Made by a program: the position numbers and the translations under genes. 64,000 bases of DNA, taken from NCBI RefSeq assembly GCF_022698165.1, contig NZ_JALDAY010000017.1, positions 124,001-188,000 of the forward strand, read 5' to 3'. The notes under the pieces are model-generated. The model saw nothing but the letters and a program-made list of their open reading frames with translations. It ran no database searches and was not told where the DNA came from. Within the stretch, counting starts at the first letter, position 1, and each line of letters begins with the position of its first letter. This stretch comes from Streptomyces cylindrosporus (GTDB lineage: Bacteria; Actinomycetota; Actinomycetes; Streptomycetales; Streptomycetaceae). Shown in pieces: positions 34,254 through 42,723 of the stretch.

Positions 34254-35693
34254 ATGAGCAACTCAGCCCAGATCGGCGTCACCGGACTCGCGGTCATGGG
34301 CCGCAATCTCGCCCGGAACTTCGCGCGCAACGGCTACACGGTCGCACTGCACAACCGGACGGCGGCGCGTACGCACGCCCTGGTGGAGGAGTTCGGGGAC
34401 GAGGGCGACTTCATCGCGGCGGAGACCGCGAAGGAGTTCGTGGCCGCGCTGGAGCGGCCGCGGCGCCTGGTCATCATGGTCAAGGCGGGCGGTCCGACGG
34501 ACGCGGTGATCGACGAGTTCGCCCCGCTCCTGGAGCCCGGCGACATGATCATCGACGGCGGCAACGCGCACTTCGCGGACACCCGCCGCCGGGAGAAGGC
34601 ACTGCGCGAGCAGGGCATCCACTTCGTCGGCATGGGCGTCTCCGGCGGCGAGGAGGGCGCGCTGAACGGGCCGAGCATCATGCCGGGCGGCCCGAAGGAG
34701 TCGTACGACTCGCTCGGCCCGATGCTGGAGAAGATCTCCGCGAAGGCGAAGGACGGCGCGCCCTGTGTGACGCACGTCGGTCCCGACGGCGCCGGGCACT
34801 TCGTGAAGATGGTCCACAACGGCATCGAGTACGCCGACATGCAGCTGATCGGCGAGGCGTACCAGCTGCTGCGCGATGTCGCCGGGTACTCCCCCGCGCA
34901 GATCGCCGAGATCTTCCGCACCTGGAACACCGGCCGCCTCGACTCGTACCTGATCGAGATCACGGCCGAGGTGCTGTCCCACGTGGACGCGGCGACGGGC
35001 AAGCCGTTCGTGGACGTGGTGGTGGACCAGGCCGAGCAGAAGGGCACCGGCCGCTGGACCGTCCAGATCGCCCTGGACCTGGGCGTCCCGGTGTCGGGCA
35101 TCGCGGAGGCCGTCTTCGCCCGGTCCCTCTCCGGCCACGCGGACCTGCGCGAGGCGTCCCGCGGGCTGGCCGGCCCGAAGGCGACTCCCCTGTCCGAGGC
35201 GGAGGCCGGGGCCTTCGCGGACCGCGTCGAGCAGGCGCTGTACGCCTCGAAGATCGTCTCCTACACGCAGGGCTTCCACGAGATCCAGGCGGGCAGCGAG
35301 GAGTACGACTGGGACATCGACCTGGGCGCGGTCTCCGCGATCTGGCGCGGCGGCTGCATCATCCGCGCGGCCTTCCTGGACCGGATCCGGGCCGCCTACG
35401 ACGCCCGCGCGGACCTGCCGAGCCTGCTGTCGGACGAGACGTTCGCGCAGGAGATCGCGGCCGCCCAGGACGACTGGCGCGAGGTCCTGATCGCGGCGAC
35501 CCGCCAGGGCGTCCCGACGCCGGGCTTCGCCGCGGCCCTCGCCTACTACGACGCGCTGCGCGCGGAGCGCCTGCCCGCCGCGCTGACGCAGGGGCAGCGG
35601 GACTTCTTCGGTGCGCACACCTACCGGCGCACGGACCGCGAGGGCTCGTTCCACACACTGTGGGGCGGGGACCGGTCGGAGGTCGACGCGTAG
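34254..35693 (+). CDS. gnd: 6-phosphogluconate dehydrogenase, decarboxylating
   Basis: A 479-residue long-form, NADP-type 6-phosphogluconate dehydrogenase, which makes ribulose-5-phosphate, CO2 and NADPH in the pentose phosphate pathway. It has the N-terminal Rossmann motif GVTGLAVMGRNLARNFA and the active-site block GPSIMPGG followed by GPDGAGHFVKMVHNGIEYADMQ with the catalytic Lys. The C-terminal GQRDFFGAHTYRR is diagnostic. AGGAG lies upstream of the ATG. A strong terminator follows at 35707-35743. Confidence 0.97.
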   Translation: MSNSAQIGVTGLAVMGRNLARNFARNGYTVALHNRTAARTHALVEEFGDEGDFIAAETAKEFVAALERPRRLVIMVKAGGPTDAVIDEFAPLLEPGDMIIDGGNAHFADTRRREKALREQGIHFVGMGVSGGEEGALNGPSIMPGGPKESYDSLGPMLEKISAKAKDGAPCVTHVGPDGAGHFVKMVHNGIEYADMQLIGEAYQLLRDVAGYSPAQIAEIFRTWNTGRLDSYLIEITAEVLSHVDAATGKPFVDVVVDQAEQKGTGRWTVQIALDLGVPVSGIAEAVFARSLSGHADLREASRGLAGPKATPLSEAEAGAFADRVEQALYASKIVSYTQGFHEIQAGSEEYDWDIDLGAVSAIWRGGCIIRAAFLDRIRAAYDARADLPSLLSDETFAQEIAAAQDDWREVLIAATRQGVPTPGFAAALAYYDALRAERLPAALTQGQRDFFGAHTYRRTDREGSFHTLWGGDRSEVDA

Positions 35694-35706
35694 CGGTTCA
35701 CGGTAC

Positions 35707-35743
35707 GAGGCGGCGGGCGGCCAGGGTGGCCGGCCGCCGCCTC
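35707..35743 (+). terminator. terminator after gnd
   Basis: GAGGCGGCGGGCGGCC (35707-35722) pairs with GGCCGGCCGCCGCCTC (35728-35743), with one mismatch and a 5-nt loop, followed by TTCCGTT. It starts 14 bp after the gnd stop. Confidence 0.8.
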
Positions 35744-35985
35744 TTCCGTTGCCGCGACGGTGGGCACGGGCCGGGCGGCCGCAGCCCGGCCTCGTGGGCC
35801 TCGCTGGCCAGTCGCACGGTGGGGTCGATGCGGTGCTGAAGGCTGAGCGCTGCGCCGTGACATCCGGGCCAACCGGCGTGCGGGGAAAGGGCATTCCCGG
35901 TGGCGGGCAGACGGGTGTGCCGCGGCGCCGGGGCCCGGGGGCCGGATCGCCCCCGGGCTCGGGACGGCCGCCGTTCGAGCGGTGC
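35744..35985. other. intergenic region without a recognisable gene
   Basis: About 240 bp between the gnd terminator and the proline-rich gene. Several open frames cross it on both strands, but none has a ribosome site or a recognisable product. I see nothing to annotate. Confidence 0.5.
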
Positions 35986-36261
35986 TCAGGTCAACGGCGG
36001 TCCCGGTTCCGGGTTCGGTACGGGTTCCGGGCCGGGCGGGACCGGTGAGGGCGACGGGTCCGGGGGTTGGCCGGGGGTCGGCGAGGGGTTCGGGGGCGGC
36101 CCAGGTGTCGGCGAGGGGTCCGGTCCCGGTGCCGGAGGGGTGGGTTCCGGTCCCGGGGCCGGTGGGGGCGTGGGGACCGGTGACGGGTACGGGTCCGGGG
36201 GCCGGGGATCCGGTCCGGGCGTGGGTCCGGGTGGCGTGGGGGTGGGGTACGGGTCGGTCAT
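35986..36261 (-). CDS. proline-rich low-complexity small protein
   Basis: 91 residues from the ATG at 36259-36261, preceded by GGAGGACGCC. After MTDPYPTPTPP the entire protein is repeats of Pro with Gly, Asp, Ser, Glu and Thr (for example GPDPRPPDPYPSPVPTPP). It probably forms an extended polyproline-II chain. There is no signal peptide, domain or catalytic motif. The opposite strand is also open and reads as a Gly-rich PGRS-like frame, which is a mirror of the repeat. The ribosome site favours the minus strand. The function is unknown. Confidence 0.55.
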   Translation of the reverse strand: MTDPYPTPTPPGPTPGPDPRPPDPYPSPVPTPPPAPGPEPTPPAPGPDPSPTPGPPPNPSPTPGQPPDPSPSPVPPGPEPVPNPEPGPPLT

Positions 36262-36369
36262 GGCGTCCTCCGGCCAGTCGGTCGACATCGGCTCTGGACT
36301 ACTCCCCCGCGTACCCGGCGCCCGCCTCCCCCACTCACCCGCCCGCATGACGGCAAGGGACCAGCCGGT

Positions 36370-37005
36370 CTACTCGCCGGACACCACCCGCGCGCCCGCC
36401 GCGAGCCCCCGCCGCGGACTCGACAGGACCGGGATCGTGGTCGTCGTCAGTCGCTCTGCCGGTGCCAGGGAGCCCTGGGCCAGGACGATCGCGTCGGCCC
36501 CGGTGATCGCGTCGGCCGCGTCCGCCACCAGGCGTGCGCACCCCTCGCCGTCTCCGGCCGCGAAGCGGTCCCAGGCGCCCTCGACCAGGCGGGTCCGCAC
36601 CTCGACGGGGCGACCGGCGCGCCGGGCCTCCTCCTCGATCAGGGACGTCGTCGGGCCGAACGTGCTCTCCACGCTGGCCAGCACGGCGATCCGGGGCCCG
36701 AGCGCCACCGCGGCGGCCGCCATCGGGCGGTCCGAACGCAGCACCGGGATCGGCACGTCCGCCGCATCCGCCACCGCGCCGATGGTCGAGCAGGTGCACA
36801 CGACCGCCCGCGCGCCCTCGCCAACGGCCTTGTCCAGCACGGCCCGTACCTCGTCCGCCACCGCCTCCGGGCTTTCGCGCCGGGCCCGGGCCAGCAGTTC
36901 CTCGTCGACGAAGTGCCGCAGTTCCAGGCCCGGATGGTCCTCGTCACGCAGCGCTTCGAAGACGGGGACGTGCGCGGGTGAGGTGTGCAGGAGAGCGAGC
37001 AGCAT
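36370..37005 (-). CDS. aspartate/glutamate racemase-family protein
   Basis: A 211-residue protein with the Asp/Glu/hydantoin racemase fold. The first active-site Cys is in VVCTCSTIGAVADAA (about residue 70). The second-half cysteine usually seen near GCxH is not obvious; the matching region reads ADAIVLAQGSLAP, so the second catalytic residue may be missing. GAGGACCGCC precedes the ATG at 37003-37005. It ends a run of leftward genes (panD, GNAT, racemase) with gaps of 35 and 14 bp, suggesting one operon. Confidence 0.82.
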   Translation of the reverse strand: MLLALLHTSPAHVPVFEALRDEDHPGLELRHFVDEELLARARRESPEAVADEVRAVLDKAVGEGARAVVCTCSTIGAVADAADVPIPVLRSDRPMAAAAVALGPRIAVLASVESTFGPTTSLIEEEARRAGRPVEVRTRLVEGAWDRFAAGDGEGCARLVADAADAITGADAIVLAQGSLAPAERLTTTTIPVLSSPRRGLAAGARVVSGE

Positions 37006-37019
37006 GGCGGTCCTCGCTC

Positions 37020-37373
37020 TCAGAAACGTCCGGGGTGCGCCACGAGCCACTCCTTCGCCGCCCGCAGCAGCTCGGGGTCGGTCGCGGGGGCCACGTCGGG
37101 GTGGCGCTCGGCCCACTTGGTGACGTACGGGCAGAGCGGGGCGACGACGACGCCCTCGCGCTCGGCGATGGCGTACAACTCCCGTGCCAGCGAACCCGCG
37201 ATGCCCTTTCCCTCGTGGGCCGGTTCGACGATCGTGTGGACGGGGACCAGGGCGCGCGCGGGCGATTCGAGGACGAAGTACTCGATGTGACCGACGACTT
37301 CGCCGTCCGTGCCGTCGCCGAAGGCCTCCAGGCGGCCCGCCGCCCGGTCGTCGCGGATCTCGATGTCGCTCAT
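37020..37373 (-). CDS. small GNAT-like N-acetyltransferase (YjdJ/GtlD type)
   Basis: A 117-residue minimal GNAT. It shows the compact family pattern: IVEPAHEGKGIAGSLARELY as the acetyl-CoA motif (V-P-x-x-x-G-x-G-x-A/G), and VAPLCPYVTKWAERHPD, where the Cys-Pro-(Y/F) element is typical. AGGAG precedes the ATG at 37371-37373. It sits between panD and the racemase gene. Since PanD in some bacteria needs a GNAT partner (PanM/PanZ) for maturation, the adjacency is noteworthy, although this protein belongs to a different GNAT branch. Confidence 0.85.
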   Translation of the reverse strand: MSDIEIRDDRAAGRLEAFGDGTDGEVVGHIEYFVLESPARALVPVHTIVEPAHEGKGIAGSLARELYAIAEREGVVVAPLCPYVTKWAERHPDVAPATDPELLRAAKEWLVAHPGRF

Positions 37374-37408
37374 GGGCACGCTCCTGGTCCGAGGGTCGGG
37401 GTTCGGGA

Positions 37409-37828
37409 TCAGGCCGGTACGGCCTGCGGGCTGCGCTCCTGGTCCGAGCCCGGCACCGGCTCGGACGGGTCGGCGCCGAGGGCCACGACACGGTTGTCGC
37501 GGTCCACGTGCACCACCCGGGGTTCGAGTGCCCGCGCCTCGGCGTCGGTCACCTGAGCGTAGCTGATGATGATCACCAGGTCGCCGGGGTGGACGAGATG
37601 GGCGGCGGCCCCGTTGATCCCGACGACGCCCGAACCGCGTTCGCCCTCGATGACGTACGTCTCCAGGCGGGCGCCGTTGGTGATGTCCACGATGTGCACG
37701 AGCTCGCCGGGCAACAGGTCCGCGGCGTCGAGCAGTTCGGCGTCGATGGTCACCGATCCCACGTAGTGCAGGTCGGCCTGGGTGACGGTGGCACGGTGGA
37801 TCTTGGACTTGAACATGGTGCGCAGCAT
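37409..37828 (-). CDS. panD: aspartate 1-decarboxylase
   Basis: A 139-residue pyruvoyl-dependent enzyme that decarboxylates L-aspartate to beta-alanine for pantothenate and coenzyme A. The self-processing Gly24-Ser25 site is intact (HYVGSVTI), and Lys9 (KSKIHRA) and the GAAAHLVHPGD segment (Ala-Ala-His) are present. Cleavage at Gly24-Ser25 makes the pyruvoyl group. The C-terminal 20 residues (DPSEPVPGSDQERSPQAVPA) are a disordered extension beyond the usual end. It is first in a leftward group with a GNAT and a racemase-like gene. Confidence 0.96.
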   Translation of the reverse strand: MLRTMFKSKIHRATVTQADLHYVGSVTIDAELLDAADLLPGELVHIVDITNGARLETYVIEGERGSGVVGINGAAAHLVHPGDLVIIISYAQVTDAEARALEPRVVHVDRDNRVVALGADPSEPVPGSDQERSPQAVPA

Positions 37829-37954
37829 GCGGTGCTCCCAGGATTCGGCTCCCTGCCCGCGTGCGGGTCAAGGGCTCTCAGTCGAGGCGCAGCCCAGGGT
37901 ACGGAACGGCTCCGGGACCCGCACCGAGAACCGCGTCACACCGCGCGCACGCGA

Positions 37955-37989
37955 GCGGGGGCGGACCGCGCCTGGCGGCCCGCCCCCGC
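37955..37989 (-). terminator. terminator-like hairpin after the secreted hypothetical gene
   Basis: GCGGGGGCGG (37955-37964) pairs with CCGCCCCCGC (37980-37989). It lies 14 bp after the stop of the leftward gene at 38004. There is no T run, as is common for Streptomyces hairpin terminators. Confidence 0.55.
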
Positions 37990-38003
37990 ATCCCGTACGC
38001 CGG

Positions 38004-38639
38004 CTACGAGGCCGCCGGGCTCCCCGGCGCCGGAAGCGCCGGCAGGGAGGGCAGCGAGGGCAGGGACGGGAGGCCGCCGCCCAGGAGGCCCGTGACGATG
38101 GAGAGGACGGGTGAGAGCAGGCCGGTCACCGCGCTGAGCACTCCGCCGAGGTCGAGCGAGGTGAGGGCCTTGAGCAGGTCGGCGACCGTGGACTGGAGCT
38201 GGGCCACGGCGTCCCCGATCGGGTCGGCCGCGGGTGCCGCGGCCCGGTCGGTGCCGCCGGCCCGCTGCTCGACGCCGCGCAGCGCGGAGGCGTAGGCCTT
38301 CTCGACGGCCTTGCGGTAGTCGGCCGCCTCCTGGACGCCGAGCGGAGCGGTGCCCCGCTGCGTGAGGTCGGTCAGCACACCGAGCAGCGGAGCGAGCGCG
38401 TCGGTGCCGTGGACGTGCACGTCGTCCCGCATCTCGTGCTTCATCTCGTCGAGCCACCGACCGATGTCCTCGGTCTCCTCGGCCGCGACGGACCCGGGGA
38501 CGGACGACCGCGAGGAGGCCGGGTCCGCGGCTCCTCGGTACGCGCCGACCGTGGCGGCGGCGGTGCCGACGGGGCCGAAGACCAGCGCGGCGCAGATGAC
38601 GGACGGCAGCAGCAGTCCACGGGTTACGAGGGGGGACAT
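38004..38639 (-). CDS. secreted hypothetical protein
   Basis: A 211-residue protein with a signal peptide (LLLPSVICAALVFGPVGTAAA). The middle is helical and charged (ETEDIGRWLDEMKHEMRDD...). A hydrophobic repeat-like C-terminal part (VLSAVTGLLSPVLSIVTGLLGG) ends in a PSLPSLPSLPALPAP tail. AAAGGAAC precedes the ATG. No enzymatic motif is visible. The alternating Leu/Pro tail may contact the wall or membrane. The function is unknown. Confidence 0.78.
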   Translation of the reverse strand: MSPLVTRGLLLPSVICAALVFGPVGTAAATVGAYRGAADPASSRSSVPGSVAAEETEDIGRWLDEMKHEMRDDVHVHGTDALAPLLGVLTDLTQRGTAPLGVQEAADYRKAVEKAYASALRGVEQRAGGTDRAAAPAADPIGDAVAQLQSTVADLLKALTSLDLGGVLSAVTGLLSPVLSIVTGLLGGGLPSLPSLPSLPALPAPGSPAAS

Positions 38640-38826
38640 GCAGGTTCCTTTCGGGGCTGGCTGAGAGCAGCTGTCTTGCGCTCACCGTGAGAACCCGTCA
38701 GGTGCCCCGCAACCGGTCGCACGCCGCACGCCCTGCCCACCGACCGCCCTCAGAAGGCGCCCACCTGCGGGTTTTCCGTCCCTTACGGGGTGTCCGGGGC
38801 ACTGCGCCGTCAGGGTGCGGGCGGCC

Positions 38827-40731
38827 TCAGGCGACCGCCTCCTCGGCCGCGATCGGCGGCACCGCGTCGCCGCGCTCCTCGAACTGCGTCCGGTACAGCT
38901 CCGCGTACCGGCCGCCCGCCGCCAGGAGTTCCTCGTGGGTGCCGCGTTCCACGACCAGGCCGCCCTCGATCACCAGGATCACGTCGGCGGCCCGGACCGT
39001 GGACAGGCGGTGGGCGATGACCACCGCGGTGCGGCCCTCCAGGGCCTCCGTCAGGGCCTCCTGGACGGCGGCCTCGGAGGTGTTGTCGAGGTGGGCGGTT
39101 GCCTCGTCGAGGATGACGACGTGCTGGCGGGCCAGCAGCAGCCGGGCGATGGTCATCCGCTGGCGCTCGCCGCCGGAGAGGCGGTAGCCGCGCTCGCCGA
39201 CCACCGTGTCCAGGCCGTCGGGCAGGGACCGTACGAGCTCGTCGAGGCGGGAGCGGCGCAGGGCGTCCCACAGTTCGGTCTCGGTCGCCGTGGGCCGGGC
39301 CAGCAGCAGGTTGGCGCGGACCGTGTCGTGGAAGAGGTGGCCGTCCTGGGTGACCATGCCGAGGGTGGCGCGCAGGGAGCCGGCGGTCAGGTCGCGGACG
39401 TCGACGCCGCCGACGCGTACCGCACCCCCGTCGACGTCGTACAGGCGCGGCAGCAGTTGCGCGATGGTCGACTTGCCGGCGCCGGAGGAGCCGACCAGGG
39501 CGACGGTCTGGCCGGGTTCGGCGCGGAAGGAGATGCCGTGCAGCACCTCGGCGCCGCCTCGCGTGTCCAGGGAGGCGACCTCTTCGAGGGAGGCGAGGGA
39601 GACCTTGTCGGCGGACGGGTAGCCGAAGCGGACGTCGTCGAACTCCACGGCGACCGGGCCCTCGGGCACCTCGCGGGCGTCCGGTTTCTCCTCGATGAGC
39701 GGCTTGAGGTCCAGTACCTCGAAGACCCGCTCGAAGCTGACCAGGGCGCTCATCACCTCGACGCGGGCGCCGGCGAGCGCGGTGAGCGGCGCGTACATGC
39801 GGGTCAGCAGCAGGGCGAGGGAGACGACGGCGCCGGGTTCCAGGCTGCCGCGCAGCGCGAACCAGCCGCCGAGTCCGTAGACCAGGGCGAGGGCCAGGGA
39901 GGACACCAAGGTCAGCGCGGTGATGAACACCGACTGGGCGGTGGCCGTCCGTACGCCGATGTCCGCGACCCGGCGGGCGCGCGCCGCGAACTCCTCGGAC
40001 TCCTCCTCGGGGCGGCCGAAGAGCTTGACGAGGGTGGCGCCGGGGGCGGAGAAGCGCTCGGTCATCCGGGTGCCCATCGCCGCGTTCAGCGTCGCCGCCT
40101 CCCGCTGCATCCGGGCCATCCGGGTGCCCATGCGGCGGGCCGGGACCACGAACAACGGCAGCAGCACCAGCGCGAGCAGGGTGATCTGCCAGGACAGGGT
40201 CAGCATGACGGCGAGGGTGAGCACGAGCGTGACCAGGTTGCTGACCACTCCGGAGAGTGTGTTGCTGAACGCACGCTGCGCGCCGATGACGTCGTTGTTG
40301 AGACGGGAGACCAGCGCGCCCGTACGTGTCCGTGTGAAGAACGCGACCGGCATCCGCTGCACATGATCGAACACAGCCGTGCGCAGATCGAGGATGAGAC
40401 CCTCGCCGAGCGACGCCGACAGCCGCCTGCCGAGGATGCCGAGCGCCGCCTCGGCGACCGCGATGAGCGCGATGAGCAGGGCCAGGCGTACGACCGTGCC
40501 CTCGTCGCCGTGCGACACGATCGCGTCGACGACATGTCCGGCGAGCACGGGGGTCGCGACGGCGAGCAGTGCGGTCACCACCCCGAGCAGCACGAACTGC
40601 GCGATGCGGGCGCGGTGCGGACGGGCGAACGCTCCGATGCGCCGCAGTGTGGCGCGCGCGAAGGGCCGGTGTTCCGGCTGGGCGGTCATGACACTGTGCA
40701 GCTGTGTCCAGGCTGTGGTCTCCATGCTCAT
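38827..40731 (-). CDS. ABC exporter, fused permease and ATPase
   Basis: A 634-residue ABCB-type half-transporter. Six transmembrane helices occupy about residues 40-330, and the ATPase is C-terminal: Walker A VALVGSSGAGKST, Q-loop LGMVTQDGHLFHD, signature YRLSGGERQRM, Walker B HVVILDEATAHLD and the H-loop in VIAHRLSTV. Such proteins act as homodimers exporting lipids, peptides or drugs. The ATG at 40729-40731 (MSMETT) is chosen although it lacks a clear ribosome site; upstream open frame is antisense to the flippase gene. A short insertion before Walker A (SADKVSLASLEEVASLDTRG) is unusual. Confidence 0.9.
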   Translation of the reverse strand: MSMETTAWTQLHSVMTAQPEHRPFARATLRRIGAFARPHRARIAQFVLLGVVTALLAVATPVLAGHVVDAIVSHGDEGTVVRLALLIALIAVAEAALGILGRRLSASLGEGLILDLRTAVFDHVQRMPVAFFTRTRTGALVSRLNNDVIGAQRAFSNTLSGVVSNLVTLVLTLAVMLTLSWQITLLALVLLPLFVVPARRMGTRMARMQREAATLNAAMGTRMTERFSAPGATLVKLFGRPEEESEEFAARARRVADIGVRTATAQSVFITALTLVSSLALALVYGLGGWFALRGSLEPGAVVSLALLLTRMYAPLTALAGARVEVMSALVSFERVFEVLDLKPLIEEKPDAREVPEGPVAVEFDDVRFGYPSADKVSLASLEEVASLDTRGGAEVLHGISFRAEPGQTVALVGSSGAGKSTIAQLLPRLYDVDGGAVRVGGVDVRDLTAGSLRATLGMVTQDGHLFHDTVRANLLLARPTATETELWDALRRSRLDELVRSLPDGLDTVVGERGYRLSGGERQRMTIARLLLARQHVVILDEATAHLDNTSEAAVQEALTEALEGRTAVVIAHRLSTVRAADVILVIEGGLVVERGTHEELLAAGGRYAELYRTQFEERGDAVPPIAAEEAVA

Positions 40732-40806
40732 GGGAGAGAACGTAGAACCTCGAGCGTCGTTGAGGTCAACACTCCCGCTGATTCGTCCCCGTCCCCGAAG
40801 GACCCC

Positions 40807-41877
40807 ATGGCACTGCCTCCCCAGCCGCTTTCCGTCCGTAAGGCGCCCGCCGCAATCCCGCAACCCGCAGTTGGCGCGGTGCGGAAAACCTCTTCGAGTG
40901 TGACTGCGGTTCAACTTCCCCAAGGCCCCACGCCGGGACGGTTCCCCCGTCGCGTCCCGGTCCGCCAGATCCTGTGCCTGCTTCCGCTCCTGCTGGTCAC
41001 CGTCATCGCCGTGCAGCACCGTGACGTCCTCGCCGAGGGCTTCGGCCATCTGCGGTCGGCCGAGTGGCCGTGGCTGCTCGCCGCGGCCGGTGCCACCTGT
41101 CTGACCTGGGTGGCGGCCGCGTTCACCCGGCAGGGCGCGGTGGTCGACCGGCTGCCCCGGCGGCGGCTGCTGGCGACCCAGTTCGCGGCGGGCTCGGCCA
41201 ACCACCTGCTGCCGACCGGCCTCGGCGCCGGGGCGGTCAACCTGCGTTTCATGACCGTGTGCGGCATCCCGCTCGCCCGCTCCTCGGCCGCGCTGGCGCT
41301 GTATCTGCTGGCGGAGTCGGTCACGCGGGTGGGTCTGCTGCTCGCCCTGCTGCTCGCCTTCCCGGACGCGCTGCGGTTCGGCTCGCTGCTGCCGGACGAC
41401 GCGATGGGCCCGCTGCTGCTGACGATCGGCGCGCTCGCCGTCGTCGCGGCTCTGGTCCTCGCCTTCGTACGACGGCTGCGCACGACCGCGGTGTCCTTCC
41501 TGCGCACGGCCCTCGGTGAACTGCGCTCGGTGCACACCCGTCCGTCCCGGGCGCTGGCGCTGTGGGGCGGTTCGCTCGCCTTCCCCGCGCTCCAGGCGGC
41601 CGGGCTGGTCCTGGTGGGCCTGTCGCTGGGGCTGCCGGTGCCGCCGGTGCACATGGCGGTCGCCTACCTCGCCGCGACGGTCGCGGTGGCGCTGGTGCCG
41701 ACGCCGGGCGGGCTCGGCTCGGTGGAGGCGGCGCTGGTCGTGGCGCTGGTGGCGGCGGGCGGCCCGGTGGCAGTGGCGACGGCGGTGGTGCTCGCCTACC
41801 GGATCATCACGGTGTGGCTGCCGCTGCTGCCGGGGGCGCTGACGCTGGGGGCGCTGGTGCGGCTGAAGGTGATCTGA
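40807..41877 (+). CDS. flippase-like / lysylphosphatidylglycerol synthase-type membrane protein
   Basis: A 356-residue membrane protein of the UPF0104 / LPG_synthase_TM family, with about eight to nine helices. The family motif NHLLPTGLGAGAVNLRFMTVCG (about 127-148) and the second-half VALVPTPGGLGSVEAALVVAL are clear. There is no C-terminal aminoacyl-transferase domain, so it is only the transmembrane portion. GAAGGACC precedes the ATG at 40807. It is divergent from the ABC exporter, with a 75-bp gap. A lipid-handling role is likely; the substrate is unknown. Confidence 0.87.
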   Translation: MALPPQPLSVRKAPAAIPQPAVGAVRKTSSSVTAVQLPQGPTPGRFPRRVPVRQILCLLPLLLVTVIAVQHRDVLAEGFGHLRSAEWPWLLAAAGATCLTWVAAAFTRQGAVVDRLPRRRLLATQFAAGSANHLLPTGLGAGAVNLRFMTVCGIPLARSSAALALYLLAESVTRVGLLLALLLAFPDALRFGSLLPDDAMGPLLLTIGALAVVAALVLAFVRRLRTTAVSFLRTALGELRSVHTRPSRALALWGGSLAFPALQAAGLVLVGLSLGLPVPPVHMAVAYLAATVAVALVPTPGGLGSVEAALVVALVAAGGPVAVATAVVLAYRIITVWLPLLPGALTLGALVRLKVI

Positions 41878-41889
41878 AGTCGTGGTCCC

Positions 41890-42603
41890 TCACCACGGCA
41901 CCGGTTTGCCGTCGCGGAAGAAGCCGCCGGTCGGGCCGTCGTCCGGGAGGGTGGCCGCCCAGACGACGCCGGCGGCGCCCTCGGTGACCGGGCGGCCGCC
42001 CCGGCCGCCCATGTCGGTGGCGACCCAGCCGGGGCAGATCGCGTTGACGAGGACGCGATCGCGGCGCAGTTCACCGGCGAGCAGCCTGGTGAGCGCGTTG
42101 AGAGCGGCCTTGGAGACGCTGTAGGCGGGGGTGCCACCGCTCATCGACTGGAGTGAACCGCCCTCGCTGCTCACCATGACGACCCGTGGATGCGGGCCGC
42201 GCCGCAGCAGCGGGAGCAGTGCCTGGGTGACCCGCCAGGCGCCGAACAGGTTGGTGTCCAGGGCCCGTTGCACCTCGCCGAGGTCGGCGGACCGGGCCTG
42301 GGCCCAGGTGTCGTACAGGATCGCCGCGTTGTTGACGACCACGGACACACGTCCCAGCTCGCGGGTGACGCGGTCGGCCATCGCGGACACGCTCGCCTCG
42401 TCGGAGACGTCGAGCTGCACGGCGGTGACGCGCTCGCCGCCCGGGTCGATGCGTGCGGCGGCGGCGCGGCCCCGGTCGAGGTCGCGGGAGCCGAGGACCA
42501 CGTGGTGTCCGCGGTCGGCGAGCTGCCGTACCACCTCGTACCCGATGCCCCGGTTGGCGCCGGTCACGACGGCGACCGGCGGGGTCGTGCGATCGGCTGC
42601 CAT
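41890..42603 (-). CDS. short-chain dehydrogenase/reductase
   Basis: A 237-residue SDR of the carbonyl-reductase-like branch. It has TGANRGIG near the N-terminus, NNAAI, a Ser in VMVSSEGGSLQSM, and an active-site Tyr-x3-Lys in AYSVSKAALNAL. The ATG at 42601-42603 lies 8 nt after GAGGGAG; a GTG at 42610-42612 abuts it. It is convergent with the flippase-like gene, 12 bp apart. The substrate is unknown. Confidence 0.9.
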   Translation of the reverse strand: MAADRTTPPVAVVTGANRGIGYEVVRQLADRGHHVVLGSRDLDRGRAAAARIDPGGERVTAVQLDVSDEASVSAMADRVTRELGRVSVVVNNAAILYDTWAQARSADLGEVQRALDTNLFGAWRVTQALLPLLRRGPHPRVVMVSSEGGSLQSMSGGTPAYSVSKAALNALTRLLAGELRRDRVLVNAICPGWVATDMGGRGGRPVTEGAAGVVWAATLPDDGPTGGFFRDGKPVPW

Positions 42604-42723
42604 CGCGACCACTCCCTCACTGTTGACCTTCAGCCTCGCACAGCGGCCCGCCCCCGGGACGGCCGGTCGACGTGCGCACCGGCACTATCGGAGATGACCG
42701 TCCGACCCACGACAGGAGCCGAC

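Noticed and set aside
35900..37123. Plus-strand Gly-rich PGRS-like reading frame
   Set aside because: It is the mirror of the proline-rich gene and of the racemase gene on the minus strand, lacks a ribosome site, and continues as low-complexity Arg/Ser/Ala sequence typical of antisense frames in GC-rich DNA.
40732..41652. Upstream extension of the ABC exporter frame
   Set aside because: The extra codons are antisense to the flippase-like gene and read as Gln/Arg/Gly-rich filler. The transporter's natural N-terminus starts near 40731.
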